The notes: generated from the letters alone by a model not told the origin. 64,000 nucleotides of DNA from Aricia agestis (GCF_905147365.1 NC_056408.1:13144001-13208000), one strand, 5' to 3'. Counted from the first letter of the stretch, positions 30,373-42,246 are shown. Numbers and translations are program-made.

Positions 30373-30596
30373 TAATCTAGTACTTTTTTCTACCCAATAA
30401 CATCCCTCTCTAAACTCAGTTCTACATATTGATCTTACGAATGTATAGCTAAACCTACACAAACAGATAATAGAACATTTTACGTATAAATATAGCTTAC
30501 CACTAAAATACTGAAGATGATAGGATTTCTTAATGTTTGAGTTCGATATCAAAGATGTATCTTGAGATTGCTTGCTATAAACGGCCGCACTCACTA

Positions 30597-30833
30597 GCTA
30601 TGTCCACACTGTGCACTTTCATCTTCAATTTTCGTCATCAACTTTCATATTGGCGCATTCAACAATTGAATGCGTCAAGGAACGCAACGCCAATATTGTC
30701 ATTTTTGAAGTTTTGGATACGGTCAAAGGGCATGCGTCGCGGGCATGCCTCACGTTCGCTGTTGACTGCGCTATAATGCATGCCCTTGACGAACAGAAAA
30801 AGTCACTGTGTGGACAAAGCTATCGTCAAATAC
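30597..30833. mobile_element. MITE (AGCTaTGTCCACAC ends), copy 1
   Basis: AGCTATGTCCACACTGTGCAC at the left pairs with GTCACTGTGTGGACAAAGCT at the right. The interior contains inverted GGCATGCG. A close copy is at 53800-54021. Confidence 0.7.
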
Positions 30834-31079
30834 TTTTACTCTGAAGATAAGTATTAAGTATATATAAGTATTAAGAATTAATAGAGACTTCAAAGTAAAG
30901 TTCCTTAAACTTTTTCTTTGATTAATCTCTACAATTTACTCTTTAGAATAGGAAGGCATTATATTTCTGAGCGCAGCCTGAAATATTGTATTTAAGACAA
31001 CACAAGACTTCTCGTACTCCAAAAGCCAAGAACACTACATCTTAAGCCCAACTATGAAATAGGAAAAACCTAGCCAATG

Positions 31080-31288
31080 TCAAACAAAGAACTCAGTAGG
31101 TGGATGGTTGTGGTGGTTCTTAGCGTAGACCAGGCGAGTGCCGTCGGTGAACACCCTAGCCTGGCAGCCGTGGCTGTGGTGGGTGTAGCAAGTCCAGTCC
31201 CACTTGTCACCAGCGCACAGCTCTCTCGTGAACGTAAAGTCGCCCAGCTTCATCAGACTCTCGCCGTCTCGCGAGATCATGAAACGCA
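31080..31288 (-). CDS. mod(mdg4): FLYWCH terminal exon 18
   Basis: 69 residues; acceptor TTTGCTCATCTTTCAG before 31288. Finger: G9, L15, F18-F20, W32-x-C34 (with an extra W30), C42, H60-N61-H62 (in HHNHPP), tail TEFFV. The exon is GC-rich and clean, and no close relative exists in the window. The + strand ORF over the same bases is a shadow. Confidence 0.87.
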
Positions 31289-31672
31289 CTGAAAGATGAG
31301 CAAAAAGAGTAAATGATAAAGAATCATAAGTAAGACAGCAACAATTTTGTTAACATCAGCATTCTAATAAAAATTCGAACTAAACTCAAACAATTTTGAA
31401 AATACCAGACGGATTTATAGATATGTACTTTACTAGATATATCATTGACGGACATACCTAAGAGTACCTAATATCTAAAAGTTTTAAAATAAGATACTTT
31501 TATACCGAAATTTTATCATGCTAGCAGTTACTCTTTGAAGAAGGAACACAATCAATTGCATTATGTAGATAACATTGACCTTGCCTTTTTCTTTAGAAAA
31601 GTCACTCAACAGAAAAAGCAACGCATTGTATATTTTATAACTTTCGTAATATAATAATTATTATTTAAATAT

Positions 31673-31723
31673 AGAAGAAAAACTTAAGGAACAATAATTA
31701 TTGTTTCTTAAGTTTTTCTTCTT
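31673..31723. repeat. Perfect palindrome
   Basis: AGAAGAAAAACTTAAG(G)AACAATAATTATTGTTTCTTAAGTTTTTCTTCT: arms of about 24 bases with almost no loop. Small fold-back element. Confidence 0.7.
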
Positions 31724-32030
31724 TAATAATGGGATAGTCCTTACTAATATGGCTATCATATATTGGATACCGTTGTAATTGTTGGATAGCCTAAATTGTA
31801 TGGTAAACAGAATATACATTCACATTAGCAAAAACAATATTCTAATTTTTACAATAAGAAGATCAAGAAGACAAGGCTCGAGCAATATAACGTACTGTTA
31901 ACACAAAAATATCATTTGTATTAATTTATGTATGGATAATGGTAAATAAAAAACTTGAAACGAATTAAAAATGTATATTTTACATACTATATTTAACAAC
32001 GATTAATTTATTTCTGTGAAGACTCGAGGA

Positions 32031-32464
32031 CTATTTTTTTCGACAAACGCAGCAACCCAAATACATTTTTATAACTTCATTTGATATATTACAATATTTA
32101 GTTTTTAGCTCTTTATCTAACGTTTCTCTATCTGCATGTGAAAATAAAATATGCATAGTGTGAAGTACACCGAAAAGTTCATTGGTATGGACATAAAACT
32201 TTATACTTTCCCCCTCCACTTTTGGCTTAATAAGCCTGTCTTTGCCGCTTACTGATAAAACGTCATAATTCAATAACAGTGAAAAATCCTCAAATGACTT
32301 CTTTTGTTTAATTTTAATTTCTTTTATGTCATTGATGAGTTCTTTGTACCTATTTTCATCAATGAGGTATATACTATTTTTCTTTTTCCTTTGTAAGATT
32401 TCTAACCTCGAGTTGAATTTTTTTTTCATCGGCTGGATGTAGCTATGTGAAAAAGTCTTAACAC
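32031..32464 (-). CDS. Retroelement integrase zinc-binding (HHCC) domain as terminal exon
   Basis: 144 residues; acceptor ACTATTATTTGCAG before 32464, array phase, stop TAG at 32031. Residues 13-60 are Lys-rich. The end holds an integrase-type HHCC module: H105-x4-H110, then about 27 residues, then C138-x2-C141 (GCCVCRKK), with the LDKELKTKY..I linker typical of Ty3/gypsy, Ginger and the domesticated KRBA2/SCAND3-like proteins. No catalytic DDE core follows, so it cannot be an active integrase. The exon ends three residues after the last Cys. Inference: a captured zinc-binding domain; alternative: a truncated element. Confidence 0.65.
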
Positions 32465-33369
32465 CTGCAAATAATAGTTGCGTAATTTAACGTTATTTAT
32501 TATACACCTTTACAAGTAATTCATTATAGTTTAAGAACATTAAAAAAACTGGATATTGTATTGTATCTTTATTTATAAATCTAATGAAAACATGATTATG
32601 TAAACGTGGGACAAAAAGTTAAAAGATCATGTGTTGGTCATAATAATTTTGACACACATTTTCAGAGGAATACAAAACTACCTACGAAAAAAATTAGAGA
32701 CATTTTAATTTTTATCAAAACTAGACACTAATATAATACTCAATATTCAAATAAAACTACAAATCACACTGATAAATAATTGATTGAAGATTTAATATGA
32801 TAAACCTATAGTATATCACTAATTTATTCTACCGAAATGAGAACGACGTGACGTCGAACTTGCATAATACATTTTTTAAATACTATGCCAATTTAGTCAT
32901 AAAAATAATAATACTGAGCAATGTAAATATTGGAACATTTTAAAGTAAGTAAAGACATCAACATAATAATATCAATTCATGATCGGTAGAGGATTTTTTT
33001 AATTTACGACTACGACGACGATAAGCGTATTTTTAAATGCCATAGATTATTGCAGAACGAAAATAATATACTAGGGTCTAGGATAGACATTTTCAGATCA
33101 ACATTGGCTTTGCCTTTTTGGGTAATCGCATGTTTGATATACAAGCAAACAAACTAAGGTATCCCCCTACGACGTATACGACTAATTTTATATAAATAAT
33201 TTAGTTTAACACTAGTGAGTACAATTACTAATTACCTAATCTCATCTTAAATTGTAGCTTACGATAAAATCAAGCATTCAATTTATTGCAAACGCGACAA
33301 CACCAAACGATAAACTGTATACACGGCGCGATTCTTTTAAACAACGCCATCTATTAGCAGTTATACGCA
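32465..33369. other. AT-rich spacer
   Basis: Nothing recognisable in about 900 bases apart from TTTATT (AATAAA on the - strand) near 33283, a candidate poly(A) signal for the exon at 33370-33620. Confidence 0.4.
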
Positions 33370-33620
33370 CTACTTGATTTTGACGTAGTGGCCGTCCTTT
33401 TGTTTAAAGTACTGCGGAGGTTCGTGGTTGTGGTTTAAATTGTAGAATATGAGGCAGCCGGTCGTGTCGAAACGCAGCCGGGCCGGACACTTCTCGTGAC
33501 CGAACTTCTTGCTGCAGTTCCAGTAGCGGGAGTCGTTGGTGGTCTGCGCGAAGGTATACTTTTGAAGCAGTAACAGTGGCTTCTTACCCTTAGGCGTTTT
33601 GATAAACTCGAAGACTAGAC
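33370..33620 (-). CDS. mod(mdg4): FLYWCH terminal exon 19
   Basis: 83 residues; acceptor GCAATTTTTTCTAG before 33620. Finger: G12, L17-L19, Y22, W34-x-C36, C45, H64-N65-H66, tail of 17 residues (PPQYFKQKDGHYVKIK). It resembles the first finger of the double exon at 37784-38280 (both have PLxLLQxYTF and a RYWxCS block), so the two share an origin. GC-rich and free of defects. Confidence 0.88.
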
Positions 33621-33664
33621 CTAGAAAAAATTGCATAATGTAGAATTGTACAATTTCTGAAACT

Positions 33665-33880
33665 TTTTTTTAAAGCCTATGCTCTCCTACTGCTGGGCAC
33701 AGGCCTCCCCCAAGTTTTGCCACTTCTCTCGATCTACCGCCGCCGCCGCCGTAGACCGCTCGTATACATGAAACTCATCGCGCCATCTTTTTCGAGGCCG
33801 GCCACGGCAGCGTTGTCCATCGTCTGGTACCCAGTCTGTCGTGATCTTTGCCCGGCGGTCAGGATACATGCAATTATAAA
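33665..33880 (-). mobile_element. LINE ORF C-terminal relic
   Basis: The - strand reads RGRPRKRWRDE..DREKWQNLGEA, the usual C-terminal end of RTE/CR1-type reverse-transcriptase proteins. Truncated on both sides, with a (CCG)n expansion inside. Confidence 0.65.
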
Positions 33881-33899
33881 CCTACTATCTATACACCTA

Positions 33900-35405
33900 T
33901 ACATCTATACATATAAATAAAATTGGAGTGTCTGTTTGTAATATTAAAAGAACCGTTTTTTACTAGATGCATATGAATGTATATAGGGTACATACACCAA
34001 AACAACATTTTTTACAATTTTTATCTGTATGTCTGTCTGTCTGTCTGTCTGTTTGTTCCGGCTAATCTCTGAAATGGCTGGAGCGATTTTGACGGGACTT
34101 TTTTTGGCACATAGCTGATGTAGTAAGGCATAACTTAGGCTACTTTTTAACCGACTTCCGAAGAGGAGGAGGATATATTTCACTTTTATTTATATTGGTT
34201 CGCGGACAACTCCGTCGTTTGTAGACCGATTTCCAAAATTATTTTGTTGTTGTATGAGATGTAGCCCGAATTTGGTAACATGATCACAAAAGTGGTGATG
34301 TGATGATGCAATCCATGAGGAATCAACAGGACTCCTTAAAATTTATATGGAAACATGATTTAACGTTTTTCTGAAGGATTTTAAGCTTAAACTACCAAAA
34401 AATAAGAATTTGCACCGAAGTACACCCTGGTTCCGAAGGTGCTGTAAAGAACTCTTGAATCCTTATAGATAAATGTTTGGCAATTTTGGCGTTGATTCAA
34501 CTACTAAAAGCATATTATTATGTCAATGTGTCAATAATACTAATCATCATCATCACTATAATTATGCCATGAATCATCACATTGTTATCAAAAATCTTGC
34601 CTTTGATTATATTATTGTTCCACCGTTTGTTGACTGATTTTCAAAACTCTTTTGTTACTATTTAGTGTTTACTGTTTATAGAGGTACAATAACCCGAATT
34701 TGGTACAATGCTTACGAAAGTGGTGATCTGATACTGAAATTCGTGGGATATAGAGGGAACTCCTGGATATTTTTTGGGACACACATAGACGCGTCAACTA
34801 TTTCTTTATACAATCTTCATAATGTTTTACTCCGTAGCAGCTAACTTTAGCGCAATTTCTATGTGCAATTTACCGTTTTTTTGTAGATCTAGATTAAATC
34901 AACTAAAAAGTATTAAATAATTCATATTTCGTACTCAGTTCTGTTCTCAGTCTTCATTATTTTGAAGTCGGTACCAACTACCAGGCACCAGCTAACCTAA
35001 TCGCCAGTTCTATGACAAAATATAAGTGCACTGGTACCGACTTCAAATTATGAAGATTGAGAACAGAAATACTGAGTACAGAATATGAATTATTAAATAA
35101 TACTTTTTAGTTCATTTAAGAAAATTACTATTGTCTTTACCTTGAAGTCGGTTTCAAATTTTTGTTTAAAAATAATAATGTTTCTCTTATTCGTTATCCT
35201 TAAGATTTTCTATACAGTATTGGCGTTTTTATCTACAATTTTAGGTTCATGAAAAGTGATCAGATCAACTACTTAACAAGATCCCATTTTTAATATTTGG
35301 GTAAGGAAGGGGAAATTTTTTTTCTTTTTCATCACATTTTTTAACACATTTTTTTAACACATTTTGCTGACGCGGACGAAGTCGCGGGCAACAGCTTGTT
35401 ACTAA
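33900..35405. mobile_element. LINE tails and an inverted repeat
   Basis: The (CTGT)n run at about 34025-34052 and GCTGACGCGGACGAAGTCGCGGGC at about 35365 mark RTE-type 3' ends. Between them an inverted repeat (about 34905-35110) pairs CTGTTCTCAGTCTTCAT..TTGAAGTCGGTACC with its complement. No exon is seen. Confidence 0.55.
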
Positions 35406-35449
35406 ATAAAAATGTTCATTGTGTAGGTAGGTGAGAATAAATCATTAAG

Positions 35450-35582
35450 GGCCTGTTTCACCACTTCCTGATAAGTGCCGGATAGTCTTTCCACAACTTA
35501 ACTTGACAGTTAAAGTATGAACAATCTGTCAAATAAGCTGTGGATAGCCTATGCCTGCCTGCCTGTTTCACAGGCCCTTAAT
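35450..35582. mobile_element. MITE (GGCCTGTTTCACCACTTCCTGATAA), copy 1
   Basis: Starts GGGCCTGTTTCACCAC and ends GTTTCACAGGCCC. Copy 2 is at 51027-51147. Interior has TATCCACAACTT blocks in both copies. Confidence 0.7.
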
Positions 35583-35839
35583 GTTTTATTCTTTTTTTGT
35601 AATCTTACGGTCCTAAGTAAATAATTGACTATGAATATTCAGAATGCTAGGAATCCATAATGGTGAAATTAAATAAAACACAATTTTGCATCACATTACG
35701 AATTATTTAATAAAATATGACTTTATATTATGTACCTACTGATAACATTTATACTAAAATAGTTAAAACACATTTTTATTATTCAATAAAATCACAAATT
35801 CACGGTTTCTGAGTATTTTAACAGGATTATATTATACTA

Positions 35840-37010
35840 GACGTTCCGCGCGACTTCACCCGCGTAAATTAGACTTTCACAGATAAATTAGTCTACAAAT
35901 ATATATAATAGCCTATGATCTTTCACGTGGTCTACTTCTTATCTGTACCAAATAACAGAAAAATTGCTCCAGAAGTTCGTGAGATAAACCCTTTCAAATA
36001 ATTTCAGCTGTTTTTTCCACATTTTCCTCTATTTCTTCGCTTTTATTAGTCTTAGCGTAATAAAATATAGTCTATATCCTTCCTCGATAAATGGGCTAGA
36101 TAACACTGAAATAATTTTTCAAATCAGACTAGTAGTTCCTGAGATTAGCGCCTTCAAATAAGCCCTTTCAAATAATTTCCCCCCGTATTTTCCACATTTT
36201 CCTCTATTTCTTCGCTCCTATTAATCTTAGCGTCATAAAATATAGCCTATAGCCTTCCCCAATAAATGGGCTATCTAACATTAAAATATTTTTTCAAATT
36301 GGACCAGCGTAGCTAGCACGGGGTTTCCCAGTCGATTCTTCGGAAGAAAGTAATGGCAGTTTCTTTCCCATGTCTACATATCTTATTCCCGAGCATGGCA
36401 CCACCCATCGACTTGAGTTTCAATGGACAAAGACAAGAAACTTTTTCCATAGCAACCATTAAAGCAACGGCAATTTTTTTTTTTTGACATTTAGTTTCTT
36501 GGTTCTTTTTTTTTAATTATGGCACCTCGGCTGTAAAACCATGGCCAGTGTCGAGTAAATGGCGGCAAATTCAAAAAATCGACGTGTAGCAACCTTGTCT
36601 ATAGCCAGAATTATAGTTTTGATCTACGAAATACGAATAATAAAAACTAAGGAACTTTATTATTCGTAGTTTGTAGATCAAAACTATAATTCCGGCTATA
36701 GACAGGGTTGCTATACATCGATTTTTTGAATTTGCCGCCATTTACTCGACACTGGCCATGGTTTTATAGCCAAGTGCCATAATAAAAATAAAAACAGAAT
36801 CAAGAAACTAAATGTCAAAAGCGGATCGTCATGCTTGACTTATAGATTTTCAAAAGCGAAAGATATCGAGATAGGAAAGAAACTTTTACTCCAATGTTTT
36901 TCCGGTAAAACTGTCAAAATTTAGTTTCTTTCGTTTGTCTACGTGCTTGTGCTAGCTATGCTGTAGTTAACAAACAAACTCTTCCACTTTATAATATTAA
37001 GTATATAGAT
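35840..37010. mobile_element. LINE tail interrupted by a long palindrome
   Basis: The 35840-36310 part (TTCCGCGCGACTTCACCCGCGTAA.., two ATAAATGGGCTA blocks) continues at about 36975 (ACAAACTCTTCC..TTTATAATATTA). Its relative at 39345-39870 is uninterrupted. The insertion contains a giant hairpin, 36484-36822. Confidence 0.6.
36484..36822. repeat. Long inverted repeat, about 160-base arms
   Basis: Arms from TTTGACATTTAGTTTCTTG..AAACCATGGCCAGTGTCGAG..TATAGCCAGAATTATAG to the matching complement, around a short AT-rich centre near 36650. Very similar arms, so a recent fold-back element. Confidence 0.8.
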
Positions 37011-37601
37011 ATACATATATAGCATCGTTATTCTGTGGTTAATATTTTGACGTCAGCCAATCAAAAACGTGAATAGATACACTCCTCTCGAATAAAAACC
37101 TCAGAAACCGTGCATAATTTACAAAAAAATATTAAAAGTTAGTATAATGTAGTCATTATTATAAGTTAAAAGAAAATCGTTCATGTCATTATATCAGGGA
37201 TGATTTTTTTTTCATGATGGTCTAAAATTATAAAACTTAAAATAATCCAAAAAATTATAAATCTAGATTCTTAAAAAGTATTATGATATTAAACCTATTA
37301 TAACCTTAAAACCTATAGTTTTCAGCATTTATAGGCGCTTTGGCCGCTTTATTAAGAGGGCATGAATTTAATCCAAAAAGCATTTTATTGCGAAAAAGTT
37401 TTTTGTTCGCCGTTCGCCCACACGTTTGACAGCTTCAAACGCGCGCGCTCCAACGGCGCTGTGAAACGCTTAACGATAAAACCAGCCTAAATCATAACCT
37501 ACTAACATCGTCACTTATTTGGGGTCGTCAGCCTGGGGCCTAATTAAAAAATAAAAAATACCTACGACATGGCCAAACGTATATATAAAGATTTGTAATA
37601 G

Positions 37602-37768
37602 GTCGGCACTACAATATACTATAGGCGAACGCGTAGGCCGGCACGCTGACACAATGTGTAGAACGGGCGTTCGCGCGTTGGCGGTAGGTATTTCGCCCGT
37701 TCTACACATTGGGCCAGCGCGCCGGCCAACGCGTCGGCCAACGCATTCGCCAATATGGAGTGCCGACA
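37602..37768. mobile_element. MITE (GTCGGCACT ends)
   Basis: GTCGGCACTaCaATAT at the left and ATATgGAGTGCCGAC at the right, with inner GTGTAGAACGGGCG / CGCCCGTTCTACAC arms. It lies 15 bases from the stop of the double-FLYWCH exon, in its 3' flank. Confidence 0.75.
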
Positions 37769-37783
37769 TTACGCCAGTTAATC

Positions 37784-38280
37784 TTAAGCAGTATCATAGT
37801 GATTATGTTCCAGATTGCTAAATATAATTTTTAAATTTCTTTTATCTAATCTTACCCTCGCCTTGCAGCCTTGCTTTTTTTTACCGCAGTACCAATTGTT
37901 TCCGTTCTTTGTTTTTTGATAGAATTTATTTGATCCGATATATATAATCTGGCCGCCCCGGTTCGACATACCGATGCGGAAGGGGATAACCTCACCGGCA
38001 GTCTTGGGCACCGAGTATACCGCCTTGCACAGCGGGTAGTGCTCACCTGCTTTGCGTTTTCTAGGTTTACTGAAGTCCGGGAGTGGGGGGGCATGGTTGT
38101 GCACGAGGTCGTAGAAGACCAGCTCCTGCTGCTTGTTAAAGCGCAGGCGACTGCAGCAAGCGTGTGTGTTCTTGTAACTGCAATGCCAGTACCGCTGATC
38201 GCTCGTCGTCCGTACGAAAGTATATTCTTGTAGCAATATCAACGGTTTCTTGCTGTCCTTAACGAATTCGTATGATAAAT
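37784..38280 (-). CDS. mod(mdg4): Double-FLYWCH terminal exon 20
   Basis: 165 residues with two fingers in one exon; acceptor GTTAAATGTTTTCAG before 38280. Finger 1: Y20-F22, W32-x-C34, C42/C43, H61-N62-H63. Linker 64-101 with basic KPRKRKAG (72-79), a possible nuclear signal. Finger 2: G109-G110, F120, W130-x-C132, C139, H159-N160-H161. Finger 1 resembles exon 33370; finger 2 resembles exon 38643 (RVRLD block). This suggests fusion of two neighbouring exons by loss of the intervening intron end and stop. Two fingers could double the DNA site. It is the only such exon in the window. Confidence 0.88.
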
Positions 38281-38642
38281 CTGAAAACATTTAACATTTA
38301 GATACCGACGAAAGAACAGGTAGTGATCAAAAGGATATTAAAATTATTTGATACATTGAAATGTCCTTAGGGATGCGACCTATTAGTACAAAGTTACATA
38401 TAATTAGGTCATATTAATCTTAAGTGACGAATAAACCACACACTTTAAAGAACTTCTCTAAGTGTGTGGAATAAAATCACTATCGAGAATTACTCTACTG
38501 CTAGAATGAATAAAATCCATCACATTCCGGTTCATTAGACTTTACTGAAAATAGTTAATAGAATCAGGCGTTACTTTGCGGAAATCCATAGCTTAAAATT
38601 GCGGAATATTGCTAAAAATAAAAAACAAACTAAATTTTTATT

Positions 38643-38857
38643 TTACTGAATATAATTAGAATTTGGTAAATGATTGTGCTCAAGAAAGCTTAATATAATG
38701 TAAGTGTTTGAAGGGTCTAGTCGGACTTTTGCTCGACATCCAGTACCGGATTTCTTAGAACAATACCAGTAGTAGGAGCTTCGGTTCATCTTATGGTAGG
38801 TGAAACCTCCCATAACTATTAATTTGCCACCACGTGAAGTTGGTTGAAATTGGAAAT
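38643..38857 (-). CDS. mod(mdg4): FLYWCH terminal exon 21
   Basis: 71 residues; acceptor ACATTTTACTTTCAG before 38857. Finger: G10-G11, L13, G17-G18, Y21, W31-x-C33, C41, H61-N62-H63; tail LPNSNYIQ. The region from RAKVRLD onward matches finger 2 of the adjacent double exon. TTTATT close to the stop on the + strand gives an AATAAA on the coding strand just downstream. Confidence 0.87.
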
Positions 38858-39339
38858 CTGAAAGTAAAATGTAATCTTTTAAAACATTTTCATTGTCTCG
38901 TTGTTTGTTTTTTGTAATAATTTTACATTTATTTGCAAAAATATGGTCACAAAACAATGGTATTTTTTATATTTGGTACAATACTATAAAATAAAACTCA
39001 TAATATTTTGTCGGACATAATATTATCTCGACAACAACTCTACTCCCTCCACAAGTACCTCCACACGTTCCTTGTGACACTGATATATTATTATTATCTG
39101 AAATTCTAATATTTTCGTTGCTGTGATTCGGGGCCTTTCAAACTACATTGTTATTTTGCTAAAATATTATAATGAAAGAATCATCACAAATTGACTTAAA
39201 GAAAGGTCCAGGGTCTCGTTTTTGCGGGTACTATTTGACTGCTTCTCTGCAACGAATCTTATGTATTACAAAAAATTGCAGAAACGTACGTGACACAAAC
39301 ATGTCAAAATTTTTTGCCTGTACTATTTTTTTTTATTTA

Positions 39340-39880
39340 ACTAGATGTTCCGCGTGGCTTCGCCCGCGTAATTTAGGAATGTCAAGGAAACCGTACATTT
39401 TTCCGCATAAAAATAAACCTATGTCCTTTCACGTGGTATATTCTTCATGTGTGCCAAATAACATATTATATATAATATAAAATTGCTCCAGTAGTTTCTT
39501 AAGATAATAAGCAATTTTAAATAATTTCCTCCGTTTTTCCACATTTTCCTCTATCTCTTCACTCCTATTAGTCTTAGCGTGATAAAATATAGCTTATAGC
39601 CTTCCTCGATAAATGGGCTATCTAACACTGAAATAATTTTTCAAATCGGACCAGTAGTTCCTAAGATTTGCGCGTTCAAATAAGCCCTTTCAAATAATTT
39701 TCACCGTTTATTAGCGTGATAAAATATAGCCTATAGCCTTCCTCGATAAATGGGCTATCTAACACTGAAATATTTTTTTAAAATCGGATCAGTTGTCCCT
39801 GAGATTAGCGCGTTCAGACAAACAAACAAACTAACAAACTCTTCCGCTTTATAATATTATATTATAATATTATATAAGTA
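39340..39880. mobile_element. LINE tail (TTCCGCGTGGCTTCGCCCGCG type)
   Basis: Same element as 35840-36310. Contains a repeated ATAAATGGGCTATCTAACACTGAAAT block and the ending ACAAACTCTTCCGCTTTATAATATTA. Confidence 0.65.
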
Positions 39881-39928
39881 TAGATTTACTCAAACTCAGT
39901 TCGCTAGACGCTACCTTTCAAGTCAATT

Positions 39929-40110
39929 CTAATAACTATTTGGATCGTTGTGTTCTAAACGACATGCTAATATTTCTGTTAAATATTTGTTGGTGCGAAC
40001 TTTAGCTGGACATTTGATGGTGGTGTTTTTGGAGCAGTACCAAAAGTGACCTCTTGTTCCTTCTGCTGAAGGTGTCCAAACTTTTGTAATTAACATTTGA
40101 AGGAGACAAA
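39929..40110 (-). pseudogene. Decayed FLYWCH exon
   Basis: The second half reads GHFWYCSKN..KCPAKVRT..LEHND and then a stop at 39929, clearly related to exon 40937 (SYFWYCSKKC..KCPAKVRT). The first half (DTFSRRNKR) is in another frame, so a frameshift lies just before the Trp. The final His of HNH is Asp. No good acceptor in phase was found. Confidence 0.7.
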
Positions 40111-40936
40111 TGTTGATTACAAATTTTTAAAACTACACCTAAACCGACAACGTTAAAATATATTATAAATAAATATAAAATAGCCAAAAAAATACATTAT
40201 AGTCACAATTTTTTTTTTGCATTTTCTTTTAAATTAATAATACTTAATTTATTTTACATAATAATTAATTAATATTTAACTATATTAAATATTATGTATT
40301 TTGGGAATATTTCTAGTACTTTGTTACTGTCGTCATTATTGAATGAACAAAAAACGAAAAAAAAAACAAGTTTGCTTGTTACTTATTCATTGCTAATATT
40401 GACACCAAATTTGTCGGACCGGAATCGGACCTTCTTAAAATCTCTCCTACTCCTAACTTTCTTCTGATTAATTTCGTTGGGGGTCCCAAGACAGATTTAG
40501 CTCGTCCCTCGGGCATCCCTGAGATCATGTCAAAGGGTTTTCAAGGTTGGTTACCACCTTTTGCCCGTTTAAAAAAAGGACGTGTAGTTTAGCGGCTACT
40601 ATAGACACTTAAATAGACTGCTAAGATCATTACAACTCCTCTTGGCCTAGCCGCAAAAAATACGTGTGGTCCCAGTAAGTCGGTCGTTTTTTGACGAACG
40701 CCGAAGGTTTATAGTTTAGAGTTTAGTCTTAAACTATTGTTGCTTGGAATTTTTAATTTAGTAAATTACAAAATTTTAACGTCTTTTTTAAGGGACTTCG
40801 TAGTAACTATAGGGAAATCATGCATTGGTACTGTCGGTCCGCATGTCGTTACTTCTTATGACACGATACCTCTGACGCTACCGCGTATCTAGATTGAAAA
40901 TAGTGGGTTATGACACGCATGATATAGTTACCATAA

Positions 40937-41139
40937 TCAAGGCTCATTGTTGTGATGCGAGTAGCAGACTAAGAGTCTGGTGAAATGTTTGTCGGTGCGA
41001 ACCTTAGCTGGACATTTGGTGGTGCATTTCTTGGAGCAATACCAGAAATACGAGTTTCTACTCTTCCTGTTGAAACTGTCTCCGTTTATAAGCAGTAGCC
41101 TTCCACCACGATGCGTTTTCATATAAGAAAATTCCATGT
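40937..41139 (-). CDS. mod(mdg4): FLYWCH terminal exon 22, final His missing
   Basis: 67 residues; acceptor CCTATATCTGGTTCTAG before 41139. Finger: G12-G13, L15-L17, F23, W33-x-C35, C43, but H63-N64-N65 in place of HNH, so the second zinc-ligand His is Asn. An adjacent H62 might substitute. It is paired with the decayed copy at 39929-40110, which lost the same His. The acceptor and frame are intact, so this may be a finger in early decay or one with altered metal binding. Confidence 0.78.
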
Positions 41140-41540
41140 CTAGAACCAGATATAGGTAGTATAAAAACATAGTACGAAGTAGAAATCTCAAATGGGCCAT
41201 ATAAATGGTCGGAAAACAAGACGATATTCGTAGTTCTGTTTTCTTATATAAACATACTTTTAATCTATATGTAGGTATTATTAAATTATACTTACTTAAT
41301 TGGTAAACCTTCCTATATTTAATTAGTCTTCTTTAAAAAAAAGTACATCTTGTAAGGATGCCAAAAAAATGTAGTAAGTAAATAAATATATTTTATTTTT
41401 AAACGTTAAAAAGTTCATTTCATGACTTTGGGGCTGAAATAGGAATTATATATTTTATTACAATCTGTCGCCAGTAGATTTTAAAACTTAGTAGTTCAGA
41501 TACATCTTAAGTATCTACAGAGCTACAATTAACAGTATTT

Positions 41541-41788
41541 TCAAGTATGAATTGTCTTCACAATTCTACCCCAATTGTCCCTATACACTTCGGGTGGGGG
41601 GTGGTTATGGTGTACTGAATAACACAAGACCTGTCCATTCTTGAACATAGCTTTCCCTTTACATCCAGTCTTGTGTTTCCTGGAGCAGTAGTATCGTCCC
41701 AAACTGCCACCTTGCACCGAGTACAAGTAACCATTAACCAGTAGAATATTCCCGCCACTTCTAGTTTCAATCGTTTCAAATGCTATCC
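41541..41788 (-). CDS. mod(mdg4): FLYWCH terminal exon 23 (triplicated unit, copy 1)
   Basis: 82 residues; acceptor TTCCAATATTTTAG before 41788. Finger: G12-G13, L16-L17, Y21, then Y33-x-C35 (Trp replaced by Tyr), C43, H61-N62-H63, and a 19-residue tail (PPPEVYRDNWGRIVKT..). The W-to-Y change is shared by all three copies, so it is stable and probably tolerated. This copy lacks the 830-bp TIR element found beside copies 2 and 3. Confidence 0.87.
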
Positions 41789-42167
41789 CTAAAATATTGG
41801 AATTTGTTTCAATTTATTAATTTAGGAGTTACAATTTTCACGTGCGATAGCATGGAGCTCTTGTGAGTTTTTTTAATATAAGATTGACCGGAAACATTTA
41901 TATTATGTTGTACATCGTGACATTAAAGGATCTGACACCGCGGCACCGGTGTCTGGACTCTGGACACATTGTATATTTGTACCTTTTACAATACTTATAT
42001 AATTGGACGCTGTTAAGCATTCGTGTACTAACCCACACAAAAATTACGTATTGAGTTATGAATGCAGTTATGTTCTGTAGATGATTTAGAACAAGACTGT
42101 ATTCAAAATTTAACAACAAAAAAAATGTGGGCTAGGACACTAATGCTTAACAGCGACCAATTATATT

Positions 42168-42246
42168 TATTGAATTTTAATCTTTATGTGGGTTTTTTTA
42201 AATTACTTATCAGCATAAGTAATTTAATAATACCTACATAAAGATT
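42168..42246. repeat. Hairpin (TTTAATCTTTATGTGGG arms), copy 1
   Basis: ATCTTTATGTgGG..AAATTACTTATC folds on ATAAGTAATTT..CCTACATAAAGAT. A second copy lies at 43858-43930, as part of the duplicated unit. Confidence 0.65.

Noticed and set aside
30358..30594. 78-codon - strand ORF with FSYTFVRSIC, slightly like the T1 family block
   Set aside because: Only a dozen residues match, the end is formed by a TIR element, and the nearest acceptor (CATCTTCAG) gives a stop in the array phase.
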